A stretch of 64,000 nt of DNA from Psoroptes ovis (GCA_002943765.1 PQWQ01000023.1:126501-190500); one strand, 5' to 3'. Positions 48,881 through 62,452 are shown, numbered from the stretch's first letter. Notes: generated by a model not told the origin, from the sequence alone. Translations and numbers: made by a program.

Positions 48881-51800
48881 TTATAAATGTGTATTTGTTG
48901 TATGCAAATTCATTAAGGCACAATCAAAATGTTTGTCATTCATAATTGTTTGATGATTTGTACAATTTTGTAATAAATTATTATCATTCATATTGTTGCT
49001 GGGAGCATTGTTGTTGGTGGTCGAGGCTAACATAATCAATGAGGATTTTTCCGTTGATGATGATGTTGTTGGAGGCTGTTGTTTATGATTAATCAGTGGT
49101 TGCTGTGATTGATTTGAAGCGTGTTGAATTAAAGTATCAGCTGTTGTTGCTGCACCCATTATTAATCTTGGCTGAGCATATGTCGATGATAATGTTGATG
49201 ATTGATTTGATTGTATTTGATGAGCTATCAAGGCTCCATTTGGTTCGGCGTAAATATGATGATTACCACCACTGTTTATTGACACATGTGGTGATCGTGC
49301 GGCAGTATCGCTGCAAAGTAATGATGTGTGTTTGGAATTCGGTGAATAATGCTGATGCATTAGTGATTTATTATAAATATCATCAAATGTTATTTGTTGT
49401 TGATGTTGTATATGATTCGAATTTTGAGAGCTATCCAAATTCGAAGCTTCATGAATTGGTTCAATCATTTTATTTGGATTGCTTTTCGGTGTAGAACATA
49501 TTGTATGATAATCAACCATAGGATATGCGGCAATCATTTCCGAAGCATTATTGAGTGTAATATCATCTTTTGAACGTATTGATGATGACCGTAGATGAAG
49601 ATTTTGTGATGATTGACTAATACCACATTCACGTTCATGTCGCAGTAATTCTTGCTTTCGCATGAATGCAATCAATGTTGTAAGCACAGCGATCAACACA
49701 ATAACCGATATTATAATTGGCAACATAATTGTAACATTATGAAATGGAGCATTTGGCACCTGATATTCATATGAAGCAAGATCAGGTGGAGATAAGCGAA
49801 ATATCATTGTCGATGAAGATGATGATGAAGAAGTGTTCATGGTCGACACATTATAAATGGCTTCAGTCAGTCCTGTGTGTGATGAAGTTTTATTAATAAA
49901 ATAAAAAAGGTTCGAAATTTAAAAGATTATACCTGCTGCTGATGCTGCAATCACAGATAATATATAGAATTGATCCGGTTCTAAATTATTGATGGCAAAT
50001 ATCGATGAAGGATTGGAAGATCTATGATGTTTATTCGAATTGTTGTGATCATAACGAATGGTACCGATATTTTTCCAATGTTTTTGATGATTTTTACGAT
50101 ATTTTATTGTGAAATTTTGTATTGAACATCCACCATCATGCCATGAATCTAAATTCATCATAATAGCTGTATCATTAACTGTGATGAATTCATCCAGTGA
50201 TGGTGATATTGCAACTGTTCCTTTAGTTCTGGCCGATACTATTTCACCTATTGATTTCAATTATGTTATTTCAATTAATCAGTAATAATTAATGATTGTT
50301 AAATACCTGTTTCGGCAGAATGTTTCAGAGGTGATGAAGCATAAGTCATATAGAAATAATATTTAGTACCACATTTTAAATTCGTTTCAACATGACGTCG
50401 TAATTGTCGTGGTAAGCGTTTTTCAATCCATTTACCACCTGATCCTTCTTCACTGATGTGCAACAAGAAATCGTTTTCATTTGAAGCTGAAGGACTGACT
50501 GTGGATGGCGAAAAATAATCTTCTTCAGCTACAGTATCGATTTCCCAACGAATCGTTATTGAATCAATATCAGTGTTCAGAATTTCCAATACGATAGGAT
50601 TCGATTTTTGAATATTCAATGTTCGTACTGTGATCTATATGGATTGGAATCAGATTAGGGAATTTCAAATAATCTATTCTAAACCTATTCAAAGGTGTAA
50701 AGCTTACTTCATCAGATCTAGGGCCAGCACCAGCTGCATTGAATGCTTGTACCACAATCGAGTATAATGTATATTTTTTCAAATTTGTCAAATAAGCAAT
50801 TTCATATCCACCATTATTGATTGTTGATTCAGTCAGAGTTGCTTCAACATTTTTATATGCATATTGTTGTTGTTGTTGTTCATCATTTGTATCGATACGA
50901 TTATTATGTTTATTATTATTATTGCTTAATGATGATACAATACGATAACCAATATAATAACCCTTTATTTGTCCATATTGAAGAAAAAAATCAGGTGGAC
51001 GCCATTTTATTTTCAATGAATTCGATGATATTGGTTCAACACTGACATCGAGTGGTGGACCACCGGGCATCTCCTCAGCAGTTTTAAATGTAACAATTTG
51101 ACTTGAATCACTGAGACCAATCGAATTTTGTGCTTTCATTTGTAAATCATATTTACAAAATGGATATAATTCATTCAATTGAAATGTTTGTAGATTAACA
51201 TCATTTATATATAATTCTTTCCAAATATTTTCATCCAAATTATTATTGCTATTGCTATTATCGATCATATTCAATTTATGATCAATTCGAAAACATTTCG
51301 AACGATATTGTACTAAGAAACCAATGATAGCACTATTACCAGCAAATGATGGTTTCCATTTTATTTTCACCGTTCGACTAGTTATATCGGTAACGATTAT
51401 ATCACGTGGTGGTTCTGGTACCTCTGTATGTTCATCGAATGTTATTAAAAAAGAACATTAATTAAACACTATAACTATTTCCAAAATTTCATTAATTCTT
51501 TCATTAAATCTTAAGGAATAATAATTCAAAACAGAATCCTAATAATGGAATAATTCTATTGTTAATTTTCATGCTTCTGTATGTATGGGTGCATATATGT
51601 TTTCAATTGAAAACCATAATAATAATAATATGAATGAATTTGACATGTAAAATCCTCACGAATAATAAAATGAAAATAATAATTGTAATATCATTTTCAA
51701 TTTTCAACAACCAACCAAAAAGGACAATTTTTAGGTCTCAATATTATGATTAATGATTGTGTGATATACCATAAATGTATATCTGGCGTGTATATAATGT

Positions 51801-54800
51801 TTGGGCGAAATGTATTCGGTTGTCCGAAAAGTTCTGGCCAATTTTCATGGCGCAACTCTATTGATTAAGCCTAATGAACTTTTCGGACAACAACCTAATA
51901 TATGCATGTTAATGCTATATGTCATATATATAAATGATGGTAATTAAGGCAATTGGCTTAATAAAATTTTCTATCATATTGTTGTAAATTGTGGTTTGAA
52001 TTTTCAACATTTATGGATGATGATAATGATAATGATCGGTGGTGATTATGATCATTTACAATTAATGATCATAATCATCATAATGATAATGATAATGAGA
52101 GAATCATAATGAAATATTCTCAAAAAAAGGAGATTATTTGTGTGATATATTAGATTAAATGAAATGAAATAAAATTAAATCAAATTCAAAGTTAATTCCA
52201 AAATACCTTGAACAATTAATTGTATATTACAAACATCGGAACCATATGGATTCGTGATTGTACAAGTGAATAGTGCCGAATCAATACGAGCAGTATCGAT
52301 TATTTCTAAATATGAAATTAGCTGATTTTTTGATTGTGACGGCGCCAATGTTTGTTGCTGTTCTTCTTTGATTATATAATGTTGATTCGATGATTGTTGC
52401 GGTGTCGCTGGTATCGCTTGCATATCACGTTTCCATTCCGATTTCAATATTGGATCACCATCACTTCGGCACTGCAATGAAGTTGTTTGTCCTTTGATGA
52501 CAATTTCGGTGACAAATTTTTGTTCCACTCTGGGTGGTTGTTGTATATGGATTTGTATTACTTTACTTAAATCAGTACCGATGCCATTACTTATCTTTAT
52601 TCAAAAAAGAATTAGGAAAATTGTCATTTTGGAATTCATAAATTAGACCGAATTACCTGACACATATAAATTCCATTATCGATCAATTCACTTTCTTGAA
52701 TAAACAATGAACCATTAGCAAATATTTGATAACGATAACTGGAAATAATATCATGAAAATCATTCGATTTATATTGTTGTTGTGATGATTTTTGATCATT
52801 CAACAAGTCATTATTATTATTATTGAAAGCAGATGATGTGATTGCTTTTTTCCAAATAATTTTCGGTTTTGGATAACCATCAGCTTGACAGTCTACCATC
52901 AAGCTACGGCCAAGTATGACTTGAAAATTTTTCGGTTCATGAATCCATTTCGGTGGAACATTTACAATGATTTCGACTGTAGCATTGTCATTTGCATATG
53001 CATTACGAGCTCGACAAGTCCTATTTCGAAATTGATATTTTAAAAAATTAATTTTAAAATCAAATAAGTGAATTTACCATTTGTCCGAATCAGTGATGGC
53101 AACATTTTTAAATGTTAACAATGAATAATCATCACCATTTTGTATGGAAATCAATTCATTAGATCGAACTAATCGATTCATTAAATGATGATTGATGCCA
53201 CCAGCACCACCACCAACAACACCGACGCCGCCACCATTATTCGTAGCACGAAACCATTCAATAATGATTGGTTGATCACCTTCAATTATTGAACACATTA
53301 ATTTAATTCGATCACCTTGTTTAGTTTTAATGAATTCAGGTAAACTATGTCTATCGATTTTTGGTGCATAATGTACATTTAATTGTATATTTCCTTTCAT
53401 TAATGATTGTTGTTGTTGATTTGAACGATTATTTCCTGATTGAATTTTTGTTGTTGTTGTTGTTAGTGTATCACCAACATTATTATTATGATTAGCCAAA
53501 CGTATCGTACAACTATAATCACCAGAATCTTGAAATGAATGCACCGATTCAATGTGAAGTATACCACCATAACCATCAATAATTGGTTCAATCGATTGTC
53601 GATGATTAACTGGTAATATATTATTATTATGTTCCCATTGTATCGATTCCAGTGGATAACCAATTAATGGACAATATAATTGTATATTCATATTAGCAAC
53701 AACACTTATATTATGATGATTATGATTATTATTATGCTGTTTTAACTGCTGCTGTTGCTGTTGAACACCCCAAAATGTTGATGTACGCAATGATGGACCA
53801 CCATTAACCAATACGAGGCCATCAAATGATACACGACCAACTTCATTTTCGGCTAAACATGTGTACTGAGAAAATGTAAAATTGTCATAGTGATTATTGA
53901 AAAATATTGGTAACCATAAGTTATGTGGGTGTATATTGTTGTTTTTTAGCATTGAATCAATGAATGATTCAAGTTGAAATGAATTTCACATTCACAAACA
54001 CATAAAGTGATTACTTACTTTACCACCATCAATAACACGAATATTGGTTATGTTAACATAACTGACCACTTTACCATCATTAGTCACATGATCACCGGTA
54101 CGAAATCTTGATAAATTCGGTGGTATTGGTCGGCCATCTAAGAACCAACGTATTTGTGGCAAAGGTGTACCGATTACTGAGCATCTTATAGAAATGGCAT
54201 TATTTACATCGGTTATTTGTCTATCAGGAAATGTTTCCAATAACATTGGGGCAACATCACCCAGTTTAAGCTCGACAATTGCTTGTGATTCTTCCTGTTC
54301 GGATTGTATCACACATTGATATGCACCTAAATTATTATTCATAATTTAAATATGAATTATTTTCAAACAATCAAAGTGAATAATAGTTTCGACGTACCGA
54401 CATCTTGCCGTCGAACAGATGATATATGTAAAATGTTTGATTCAATTAGCCGAATACGTTGATCACGTATGTGTTCACGAAATATTTGTATCATATTTTT
54501 ACCATTAAAATACCATGATGGCTGTCGGCTTGGTGGACCACCGATTGCTGTACAATTAAATGTGATTGAACGGCCAGCATCAACTTGTGCTTGTCTTGGT
54601 TCGATAATCACTTGTAATGGTGATCGTACTTGTACTTGTATGGCTATCTTTTCTTCTGCCAAAGAATTATTTGCCACACAAATCCATTTACCATTATGCG
54701 AGGATTTTGTAGGACGAAATATTAAACGATTATTATGATGATGATGATCATTACTGATATCAACGTCTACATCGTAAAGATTGGCAGCCATATAAACACC

Positions 54801-54822
54801 GGTTTCAGTTTCACGATACCAT
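48881..54822 (-). CDS. Dscam: Dscam-family cell adhesion receptor, 3' part (Ig3 half to C-terminus)
   Basis: Nine exons on minus (54822-54398, 54326-54019, 53865-53078, 53020-52657, 52594-52207, 51423-50708, 50634-50307, 50247-49933, 49872-48881) join in phase to about 1540 residues; the 5' end is missing. Module order by family match: end of Ig3 (WICVANNSLAEE), Ig4 (DVGAYQC), Ig5 (VAPMLLE ... VVSYVNI), Ig6 (GPSLRT ... LPVNHRQ), Ig7, Ig8 (PPKWIHEP), Ig9, FN1 (PEPPRDI), FN2 (GPPLDVSVEPISS ... GYYIGYR), FN5-like (NLKCGTKYYF), FN6-like (HDGGCSIQNFTIKYR). One transmembrane helix follows (TIMLPIIISVIVLIAVLTTL) and a roughly 260-residue S/N/Q/H-rich tail. FN3, FN4 and Ig10 of classical Dscam are absent; the intervening intron is only 73 bp. 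No tandem alternative exons are seen. Homophilic neuronal or immune adhesion is the family role. Confidence 0.9.
51815..51898 (-). repeat. 81-bp mariner-like MITE, copy 24
   Basis: TTCGGTTGTCCGAAAAGTT ... ACTTTTCGGACAACAACCTAA. Lies in the 783-bp intron between the Ig9 and FN1 exons of Dscam; the other Dscam introns are 57-153 bp. Confidence 0.88.
52043..52082. repeat. Perfect short palindrome in Dscam intron
   Basis: TGATTATGATCATT and its inverse AATGATCATAATCA separated by a few bases, embedded in GATAAT/ATTATC repeats. Same intron as MITE copy 24. Confidence 0.6.
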
Positions 54823-55027
54823 CTAACACAATAATAAGGTATAAATATGCAAATATTAAAATTAATTACAACAATTGTTTCATAATTCATTCGATTTATG
54901 ATAATTATTATTATACTCATAATCAAAAAAATCGAATAATTACAATTGAATACTTTCGAATATAAATTTCCATATTAATTAAATATCTTTAGAAATCATT
55001 GAATTTGTTAATATCAAATTATATATT

Positions 55028-55108
55028 ATAAGTTCTCCGAAAAGTTCATTCGGCTTAATCAATCGGAGTTGTTCATGAAAATCGGCTAGAACTTTCCGAA
55101 AGGCCTAA
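55028..55108 (+). repeat. 81-bp mariner-like MITE, copy 25 (decayed)
   Basis: Left ATAAGTTCTCCGAAAAGTT, intact core CATTCGGCTTAATC, right end with a gap (ACTTTCCGAAAGGCCTAA). Confidence 0.8.
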
Positions 55109-56161
55109 TATCAAAGGACAACAACTTTAATTAAACATTTTTTTTCTTTTCCAAATATCTTTGATTTTTGGTAACTAAGTGAAATTTATTTCATTTCATT
55201 TTTTTCGGGTAACACAAATTCATAGAAAGAATTGAGTGAAGAAAACAAAAAAAAACCAGAAGAATACACATACACACTTTCAAATACTAATCAAAATTTA
55301 TTATACACAAAGGATAATATGTATTCTCTGGTAATTCGAATGAATTTAATCAAAGAATTTCTTTTATATTTTTTCCATTTTCACAGACCAATTTCGGTTA
55401 TTAATAAATGTCATTCGTTCATACAGCCATTAATATGTTTGATATTATTTAATAAATAAATGAATGAATACCTTAACAACACCAAAAAAAAGTAAAGGAA
55501 AAGAATTCTCAAAAGTAATCTCTGTTTAGTGAATTTCTATAGCTGAAAAAAAATCTAATCTAATATAAATTATACCTGGGCCAAAAAAAAAAAAATAGAA
55601 AATAAAATATGAAATTTCATAGGAAAATTTCATTATTTTTTTGGATATTATTTAGCTAATAATAAATATCATTTTCAATGATTAAATTTGAATTATATTT
55701 TATAGAGATACACAGACAGACAGATAAAAAGTCAACAAAATCATATTTGATCAATCATTATTTATCAGAAAAATTCATAGACATTTCAATAATGATGATA
55801 ACACTATGTTTCCATTATACTATTAGGTAATGGACATGAGATTATCAGAGATACACGCACATTTGTTTTTTAAGAGTTTTATCAAATATTCAAAATAAAC
55901 AAAAATTTGAATAAGTCAATGTGAATACATTAGGTGGTGAATGAATACAAAAAATCAAATCACAAAATATATGTGAAATGTTCATTGCGTGCATTCATAT
56001 TATTATTATGATTATTGGATTTGATGATTGGATATAACCATCATTTATATGGCTTTTGAATTTCAAATATTATCATCGTTATTATTAATGCATTCGATAT
56101 TCGGAATGCAATAATACCAGATGTGGTTTTGGTTATTATCAAGGCCCCAACATACGAGACA

Positions 56162-56222
56162 ATTTCAAAAAAGGTTAATCCAATTGTTGGTTATATTATC
56201 TGAATTGAACCTTTTTTGAAAT
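56162..56222. repeat. Isolated hairpin, 15-bp arms
   Basis: ATTTCAAAAAAGGTT (56162-56176) and its exact inverse AACCTTTTTTGAAAT (56208-56222) around a 31-nt loop. Flanks (aaggccc... / ...ctggcc, about 56141-56243) pair partially. Not related to the MITE families here. Confidence 0.6.
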
Positions 56223-56364
56223 GGTTAGTCGGTCTCTGGCCATTAATATTTTTTCTGATAATGTGATGATAAACCTAATTTCACCAGAAAAAAAAGTGTC
56301 ATTAAATGAATGAATTTTCATTTTGAAAAAATGACAAACATTAATTCACAATAAACATAATATT

Positions 56365-56446
56365 AATAGTTGTCCGAAAAGTTCTGTCCGATTTTCAAAG
56401 CGCAACTCTATTGATTAAGCCGAATGAACTTTTCGGACAACCTATA
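56365..56446 (-). repeat. 81-bp mariner-like MITE, copy 26
   Basis: TTAATAGTTGTCCGAAAAGTT ... ACTTTTCGGACAACCTATAA. Confidence 0.87.
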
Positions 56447-56821
56447 AATATATTTTTCAATGTAAATATAATCATTATTACGATCAACAACTTTTCAAAT
56501 TTTAAACCATTTTCACAAAAAGATATTAAGAAATTGATGATGTTTCATCCGAAATAATAATACTAAATTGATGCTTCAATTCAAAATGAATTCAATAATA
56601 TGAATTTCAAATGAAATGATCATCATAATAATTATAAACCGGCATCTTTTGTGTCATTCAAGAAGTATCAGAGAATAAAAATAAATAAATAACCCCATAA
56701 ACATTTATTGTTTTTTCGATGAGAATTTATAAAAGCAATAAAATGATACATTCAATGTTATATGTGAAAAGCTATTTGGCTTTAAAAATAGCTTTTCAAC
56801 GACGACATTTATATTATATAA

Positions 56822-56944
56822 TAAAGAGTTTAAAGTTTTTATTCGGAGTTTTAAAGTTGATTTTCGTAGTTTTAAATGGAATTTCAAACCGTAAAATTAC
56901 GAAATTCAATTTTATAACTACGAATTAAAACTTTAAACCCTGTA
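56822..56944. repeat. Second palindromic repeat family, copy C (123 bp)
   Basis: AGAGTTTAAAGTTTTTATTCG on the left against CGAATTAAAACTTTAAACCC on the right, with CGTAGTTTT / AACTACG inside; bounded by TA. Confidence 0.75.
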
Positions 56945-58499
56945 ATAATCTATGATGATTAAATATAATGTGTAATGATAATTAATTATTTTTAAAAAAA
57001 TTCTTAATGAAATTCAATTCAAACTTGAACAACATTAATGGATTAACAATTCGTAAATGTGTTAATGAAATTTTCTCATTTACTCAGTCGTGATGTTTGG
57101 ACCCAAAACATTTTCGTTTGGGCCAACGAAAACGATGACCAATCAATTGATTGATGATTGAATCACACGTAAACAAAACACATAAAACATGTTTCACTTA
57201 TTATTATTTGGGCTGAGATAATTATTAAATTTTCGAGCATCTCTTCTTCTACTCTCGATATACAAACACATCGAATGAGTTTTAAATTATTCACATTTAA
57301 TACATTCACATGTTTGATATTCACAGTCACACAGTTCACAGTCATTATCAAATAAAATGTGATTAAAATTGACTTTGTGTTTTGTGTGTCGAAACTAAAC
57401 AAAATCGACAAAACAAAAAAGTAATTTACTTTTCTTAATAAGATGTTTGAACCAAGGAAAATAAGAAAAACATCTTAGAAGAGTGAGTGGATAAAATGTC
57501 AAAATGTTAAATAACAAAATAAATAAATTAAAATTCAATTAATCCACTGATAGAATGAATGGATGGAAATACATTGACAAATCCTCTGAAACTTCATCGA
57601 AAACAAAAATTGTTTCAACCCAAATAAACAAGAGCAATTCATCATTTAATCATCGAGTGAAATACACTGAAAATCTCTCTTTGAATATTAAGAAAATGAA
57701 AATTCAAGATAATTTAAGACAATTTTCAATGTCTTAGCACATAAGGAAAATAAATAAAATTGAGACACATAAACCATTGAAATAATAATAATGGAATGAG
57801 ATGGAATCATCGAACAGAATATTCTTAGGCCTCATATATTTGAATTATTTTTCAAGCATATTTCAACACATTGAATTCATGCGAAGAACAAAAAACATGA
57901 CAGATAATAATTACTATTATTACTATTATTATTATTATTATGATTAAAACCTTTATGTTTGGTTCATGAATACATTTGAAAATGTATACATGCATACATA
58001 GGGTTTTACAAATGTCATTGTCAAGCATAATAATATCGGTGGTATTAATACCGGAAAATTTTTTCTTCCAAAGAAAATAACTAAAACATGTTCTCACCAA
58101 GGGAAAATTCACCAAGAACATTGTCAACATGTAAATAGAACGAAGAATAAAATAAAGATTTTATTCATTATTTTTGATTATTTTGATGATCAGAAATGGA
58201 TTTAGGAATCTATTCGACAACATACATTAGGGCCATGTTTTTTGTGGTGGTGGTGTCAATGAAAATGTATGGAGAACCAACAATAATGACATTATTAAGA
58301 TTTTAATAATAAAAAATAATAATTTTGTTATGTAATCATACAAACCAAATACATCTTTGTGTTATTTATTCATTCATTCATTCACCAAAGATATTATCTT
58401 GAAAAATAAAAGTAAAAACAAAATGCTTGTCATAATTTTTTTATTTGTATTTTCATTATCATTATCTGACATGTATTTTTTGTTGTATGCATCAAAATA

Positions 58500-58579
58500 T
58501 AAGGCTGTCCGAAAAGTTCATTCGGCTTAATCAAATAGAGTTGTTAATGAAAATCAACCAAAACTTTACGGACAACCAA
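58500..58579 (+). repeat. 81-bp mariner-like MITE, copy 27
   Basis: TAAGGCTGTCCGAAAAGTT, core CATTCGGCTTAATC, right ACTTTACGGACAACCAAA. Confidence 0.88.
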
Positions 58580-59439
58580 ATATATTGATGTATTTTCAAT
58601 AATATTTGTGTATGCAAAAAACACAGTCTTAAAACCGCGTTGTCAACCTTTTGAATTAAGAAATATGTACATTTTTCTTTGCTTATTTCTTCCCTTACTT
58701 TCGACATATCAAAGCATTATTAGAATAATAATGACGATGATGATGACGACAACGATACAACATAATGATTATATGATGAATTGAATTTTTCAATAATAAT
58801 AAGCAAATATTACTATTCATATTGATATTATTATTATTATTAAATACAACAAGATCTGTATGATTTGATGTTATTATTATTATGAATATTTTTTGGGTTA
58901 TTGAATATTCTTTAAGTAAATTTTTCAGTTTTGTTTTTTAACTGAAAAAACAAGCATTCATTGAATTTGAATTTGAATCAATGAATTTGAATGAAAATCA
59001 AACACAATGTGAACACTGAACATTCACTGAGCCCTCATTCTTTGGTTTTGAATATTCAAATATTGAAATATTGAATCAATGAATGAATATTGGGTGCATA
59101 GAACACACTATCGGGGAATCATTAGCGGCATCATTTTAACTATTGATTATTATTTTTATAATAAAATATTTGATCAAAGTTTTTTGTTTTTTTTTTCACT
59201 CTTTGAAATTGATTGATGGATCACCATAAGATTCTTTGGGCTAAGATTATTATTATTATTGTTGTTCGTTATTCTACATGCTATTTTATCGATTCTTTTC
59301 TTTAAGAAATGAAGAGGAGAAATTCTTTAAACATATTTAAGAACCAAGAGAGAGAAAAATTTCTCAAAAACACAAAGAATTTCGTTAACTGAACAAGAAA
59401 TTTTGATTATCAGAAAATTTATCAGAAAAAAATCATGTA

Positions 59440-59520
59440 TTAGGCTGTCCGTAAAGTTCATTCGGCTTAATCAATAGAGTTGCGCTATGAAAATCGGCCA
59501 AAAATTCCCGGACAACCTAA
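59440..59520 (+). repeat. 81-bp mariner-like MITE, copy 28
   Basis: TTAGGCTGTCCGTAAAGTT, core intact, right ATTCCCGGACAACCTAA, flanked by TA on both sides. Confidence 0.9.
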
Positions 59521-60184
59521 TAGATCAAATTCTTAAGGCAATGATCTATAAGCAATGATTATCCATTTAAAATTGAACGATGGATAAATGAATAAATGTA
59601 GAAAATGCTGTCGAATCATCCGGAAATATTAGCATTTCTGAAATTCTTTACATCCGACAATTACAAGTAATAAAATTTCGGTCCAAGAGAAACGGAAAAT
59701 ATTTGAAATTTCTTTAAATTTGAAAATTTTCAAACATTTCTAAGAAAATGACAAAGCAATTCATTATACACAGTAATAATTGCCATTTTATTACATTTAT
59801 TATTGTTTGGCATTTACAACGATGCAAAAACAATAAGAAATTTGAAACATTCAAGTTGAAGTAGTGTAATTCAATATTCAAAGAATTTGAGAAAATGTAC
59901 GGAAATATACAGCAACAACATCATATCAAATTCTATTCAATTCAATGTGTGTTGTATATGAATGAATGAATGAATAAATATATCATTGATATATGTATGC
60001 AGAGACATGGCATCAATTATTTAATTTCTCTCTTTCACTCCACACATCATCACACACACATATATGTAATTTGAGACATATTTAATCTGTCAAAATTTTT
60101 TTTTCTGGAATAAATTTTCTCATATGAACAACACTGTTATGCATTGAATATATAAATTCATTATTCATAAAATGTAGAATAATA

Positions 60185-60265
60185 TTAGGCTGTCCGAAAA
60201 GTTTTGGCCGATTTTCATTGGGCAACTCTATTGATTAAGCCGAATGAACTTATCGGACAATCTGA
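60185..60265 (-). repeat. 81-bp mariner-like MITE, copy 29
   Basis: TTAGGCTGTCCGAAAAGTT ... ACTTATCGGACAATCTGA. Confidence 0.9.
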
Positions 60266-60465
60266 CATATAATGATGATGACAATAATCATATAATAATA
60301 ATGTAATATGAAACAAAATTTTTTGACGACGACAAATAATTTGAAATAATAATAATAATAATATTAAATGGATATTATAAGAGATAAATCAAGCGAAATA
60401 TTTCAATTTCAAATTATATTCAAGAATATAACAAGATTAAATATAATTTAAGAAATTCATATATA

Positions 60466-60546
60466 ATAGGTTGTCCGAAAAGTTCATTCGGTTTAATCGA
60501 TAAAGATGCCACATGAAAATCAGCCAAAACTTTTCGGACAATCTAA
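60466..60546 (+). repeat. 81-bp mariner-like MITE, copy 30
   Basis: AATAGGTTGTCCGAAAAGTT, core CATTCGGTTTAATC, right ACTTTTCGGACAATCTAA. Opposite orientation to copy 29, 200 bp away. Confidence 0.88.
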
Positions 60547-61336
60547 TATTTTTGAGCATTCATTTTCTTCGAAGAATTTGTATCAAATCTGATCATCATA
60601 AGAAAATACTGCTCCAGCACTGTCATCAATGAATTAGTGAATTTCAGTGAGCTGATATTCAACGATTTTCTCGAATGAAAATATGATAATTTTCGGGAAA
60701 ATCGAAGGAAAAAATATCCGAGAATTTTTGAAGTGAAAAAAATTCTTTGAAAAAAAATATGTCAAAATTTGTCAATTTACAAATTTAAAGTGAATGATTT
60801 TATGGTGAAAATGAGAAAATCTTGTTTCAAAATTTTGTTGAATGAATGAATGAATGAATTTAGTTTAATGTTAAGAAATTTTTGGTCCAGAAAATGCACC
60901 AGTACCGAAAATTTTCGCAGAATTTTCTCGCCCAAGAAAATTCTTCAAAATGCTTCAGATCAGAACAGAATTTCAAGAGCAAAATATAAGCAAATGGAGT
61001 AGAATTAGTCAATACATTCTTCTTCATGTTCTTAACAAATTACTTGTCATCATCTTTCTATATTCTTTAATTTCAATTTGTCTCCATTTTTGAATGGAAC
61101 CCAGAAGAAAAAAAATTCTTCAAAAAACATGACAATTTGATAATTTGTTTTTGCTTTATTTTGAAGAAGCAAAAAAAAAAAAAAAATGACATTTACATAT
61201 TACCATATTGTTGTCTGCCCAAGAACATCATTTTACGAAAATTTTGTTTTTTGGCCGGTTATTTTCACCAAGAAGAATGAAAAATTTAAATTAATGAGTG
61301 TTTCATTCATTCATTCGTTCACAAAGAGAAAATATA

Positions 61337-61419
61337 TTAGGTCGTACGAAAAGTTCTGGCCGATTTTTCATGACCAACTCTCGATTGATTAAGCCGAATA
61401 AACTTTTCGGGCAGCCTAA
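61337..61419 (-). repeat. 81-bp mariner-like MITE, copy 31
   Basis: TTAGGTCGTACGAAAAGTT ... ACTTTTCGGGCAGCCTAA. Left end is identical to copy 19 (21638), hinting at a close relationship. Confidence 0.88.
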
Positions 61420-62452
61420 AATACACTGCAGCGAAAAAAACCAAAAAAATGCCAAGACAGATAATAAATTTGCTTGTCAAATTCTATATTCTCATTGACA
61501 ATGAGAATATTGATAGAGAGAAAATTGACATATAAGGTATTTTTGTTATTTTGAAAATTTGGCCCAAATAAACGACAAAACTTTTGACATTTTTCTCTCT
61601 CCCTCTCGCTCTCCAAATGCAGTCAATTCTCAATCCAATTCAATGATTGATTGAATAGGATTGATGCATTAGTTTTGGAAAATTTTTTCCCATTCAAAAA
61701 TTTACATAAAGTTTCACATATAGGCAAAATCGTAAAGTCGAATTCGTAAACATATGCATAAACATCAAATACATTTCTATGTGTGTTGACAGGTACATTG
61801 AAATATGTTTAAAATCAAAATTTTTTTTTGGCAAAAAATTTTGACATTTTTGGGCTGCAATATTTGCAACTAATTATCTTCGCTGGAAGAAGAAACAAAA
61901 TGAATGTAAATAAAAATATTTAGCTTGGAACCAAAGGAACCCAGCGTATTCATTAGAATCGAATCATATAGGAATTGGTCAAAAAATGTCAAAATGACTT
62001 TGAGCATTTTTGGCTGACAAACATTTTCAATGAATTGAATAATCTCTAGTTCGTATATCGCAAGGTCTATGCCTATTCACATACATTTCATACATGTATT
62101 TCATGCACTTTATGTGCATGAATGATTCTCGATTCAATCGGAAAGTCTAAATATGAAAATGAAAATTTCATATTTATTAATTTATCTCTTCTCTCATTAC
62201 GCCCTAACAACTAACTAACTATAACTAATCTAATGAATGAATCAAACAAAATGAAATGAATGTGAATATGAATGAATGACACCGGAATATTCTTATTATA
62301 CCAGTCATTCATTTGAACACAATGAATACTAAATATGAATAGAGTTAATGTGATATTTTTTCTGGTTTCAGAAGGATTTAGGTGTGTCATCATAATATTT
62401 TCATTCGATATCTATGAAATTTATAATTCCAAATTTTATTAGAATAAAAATA

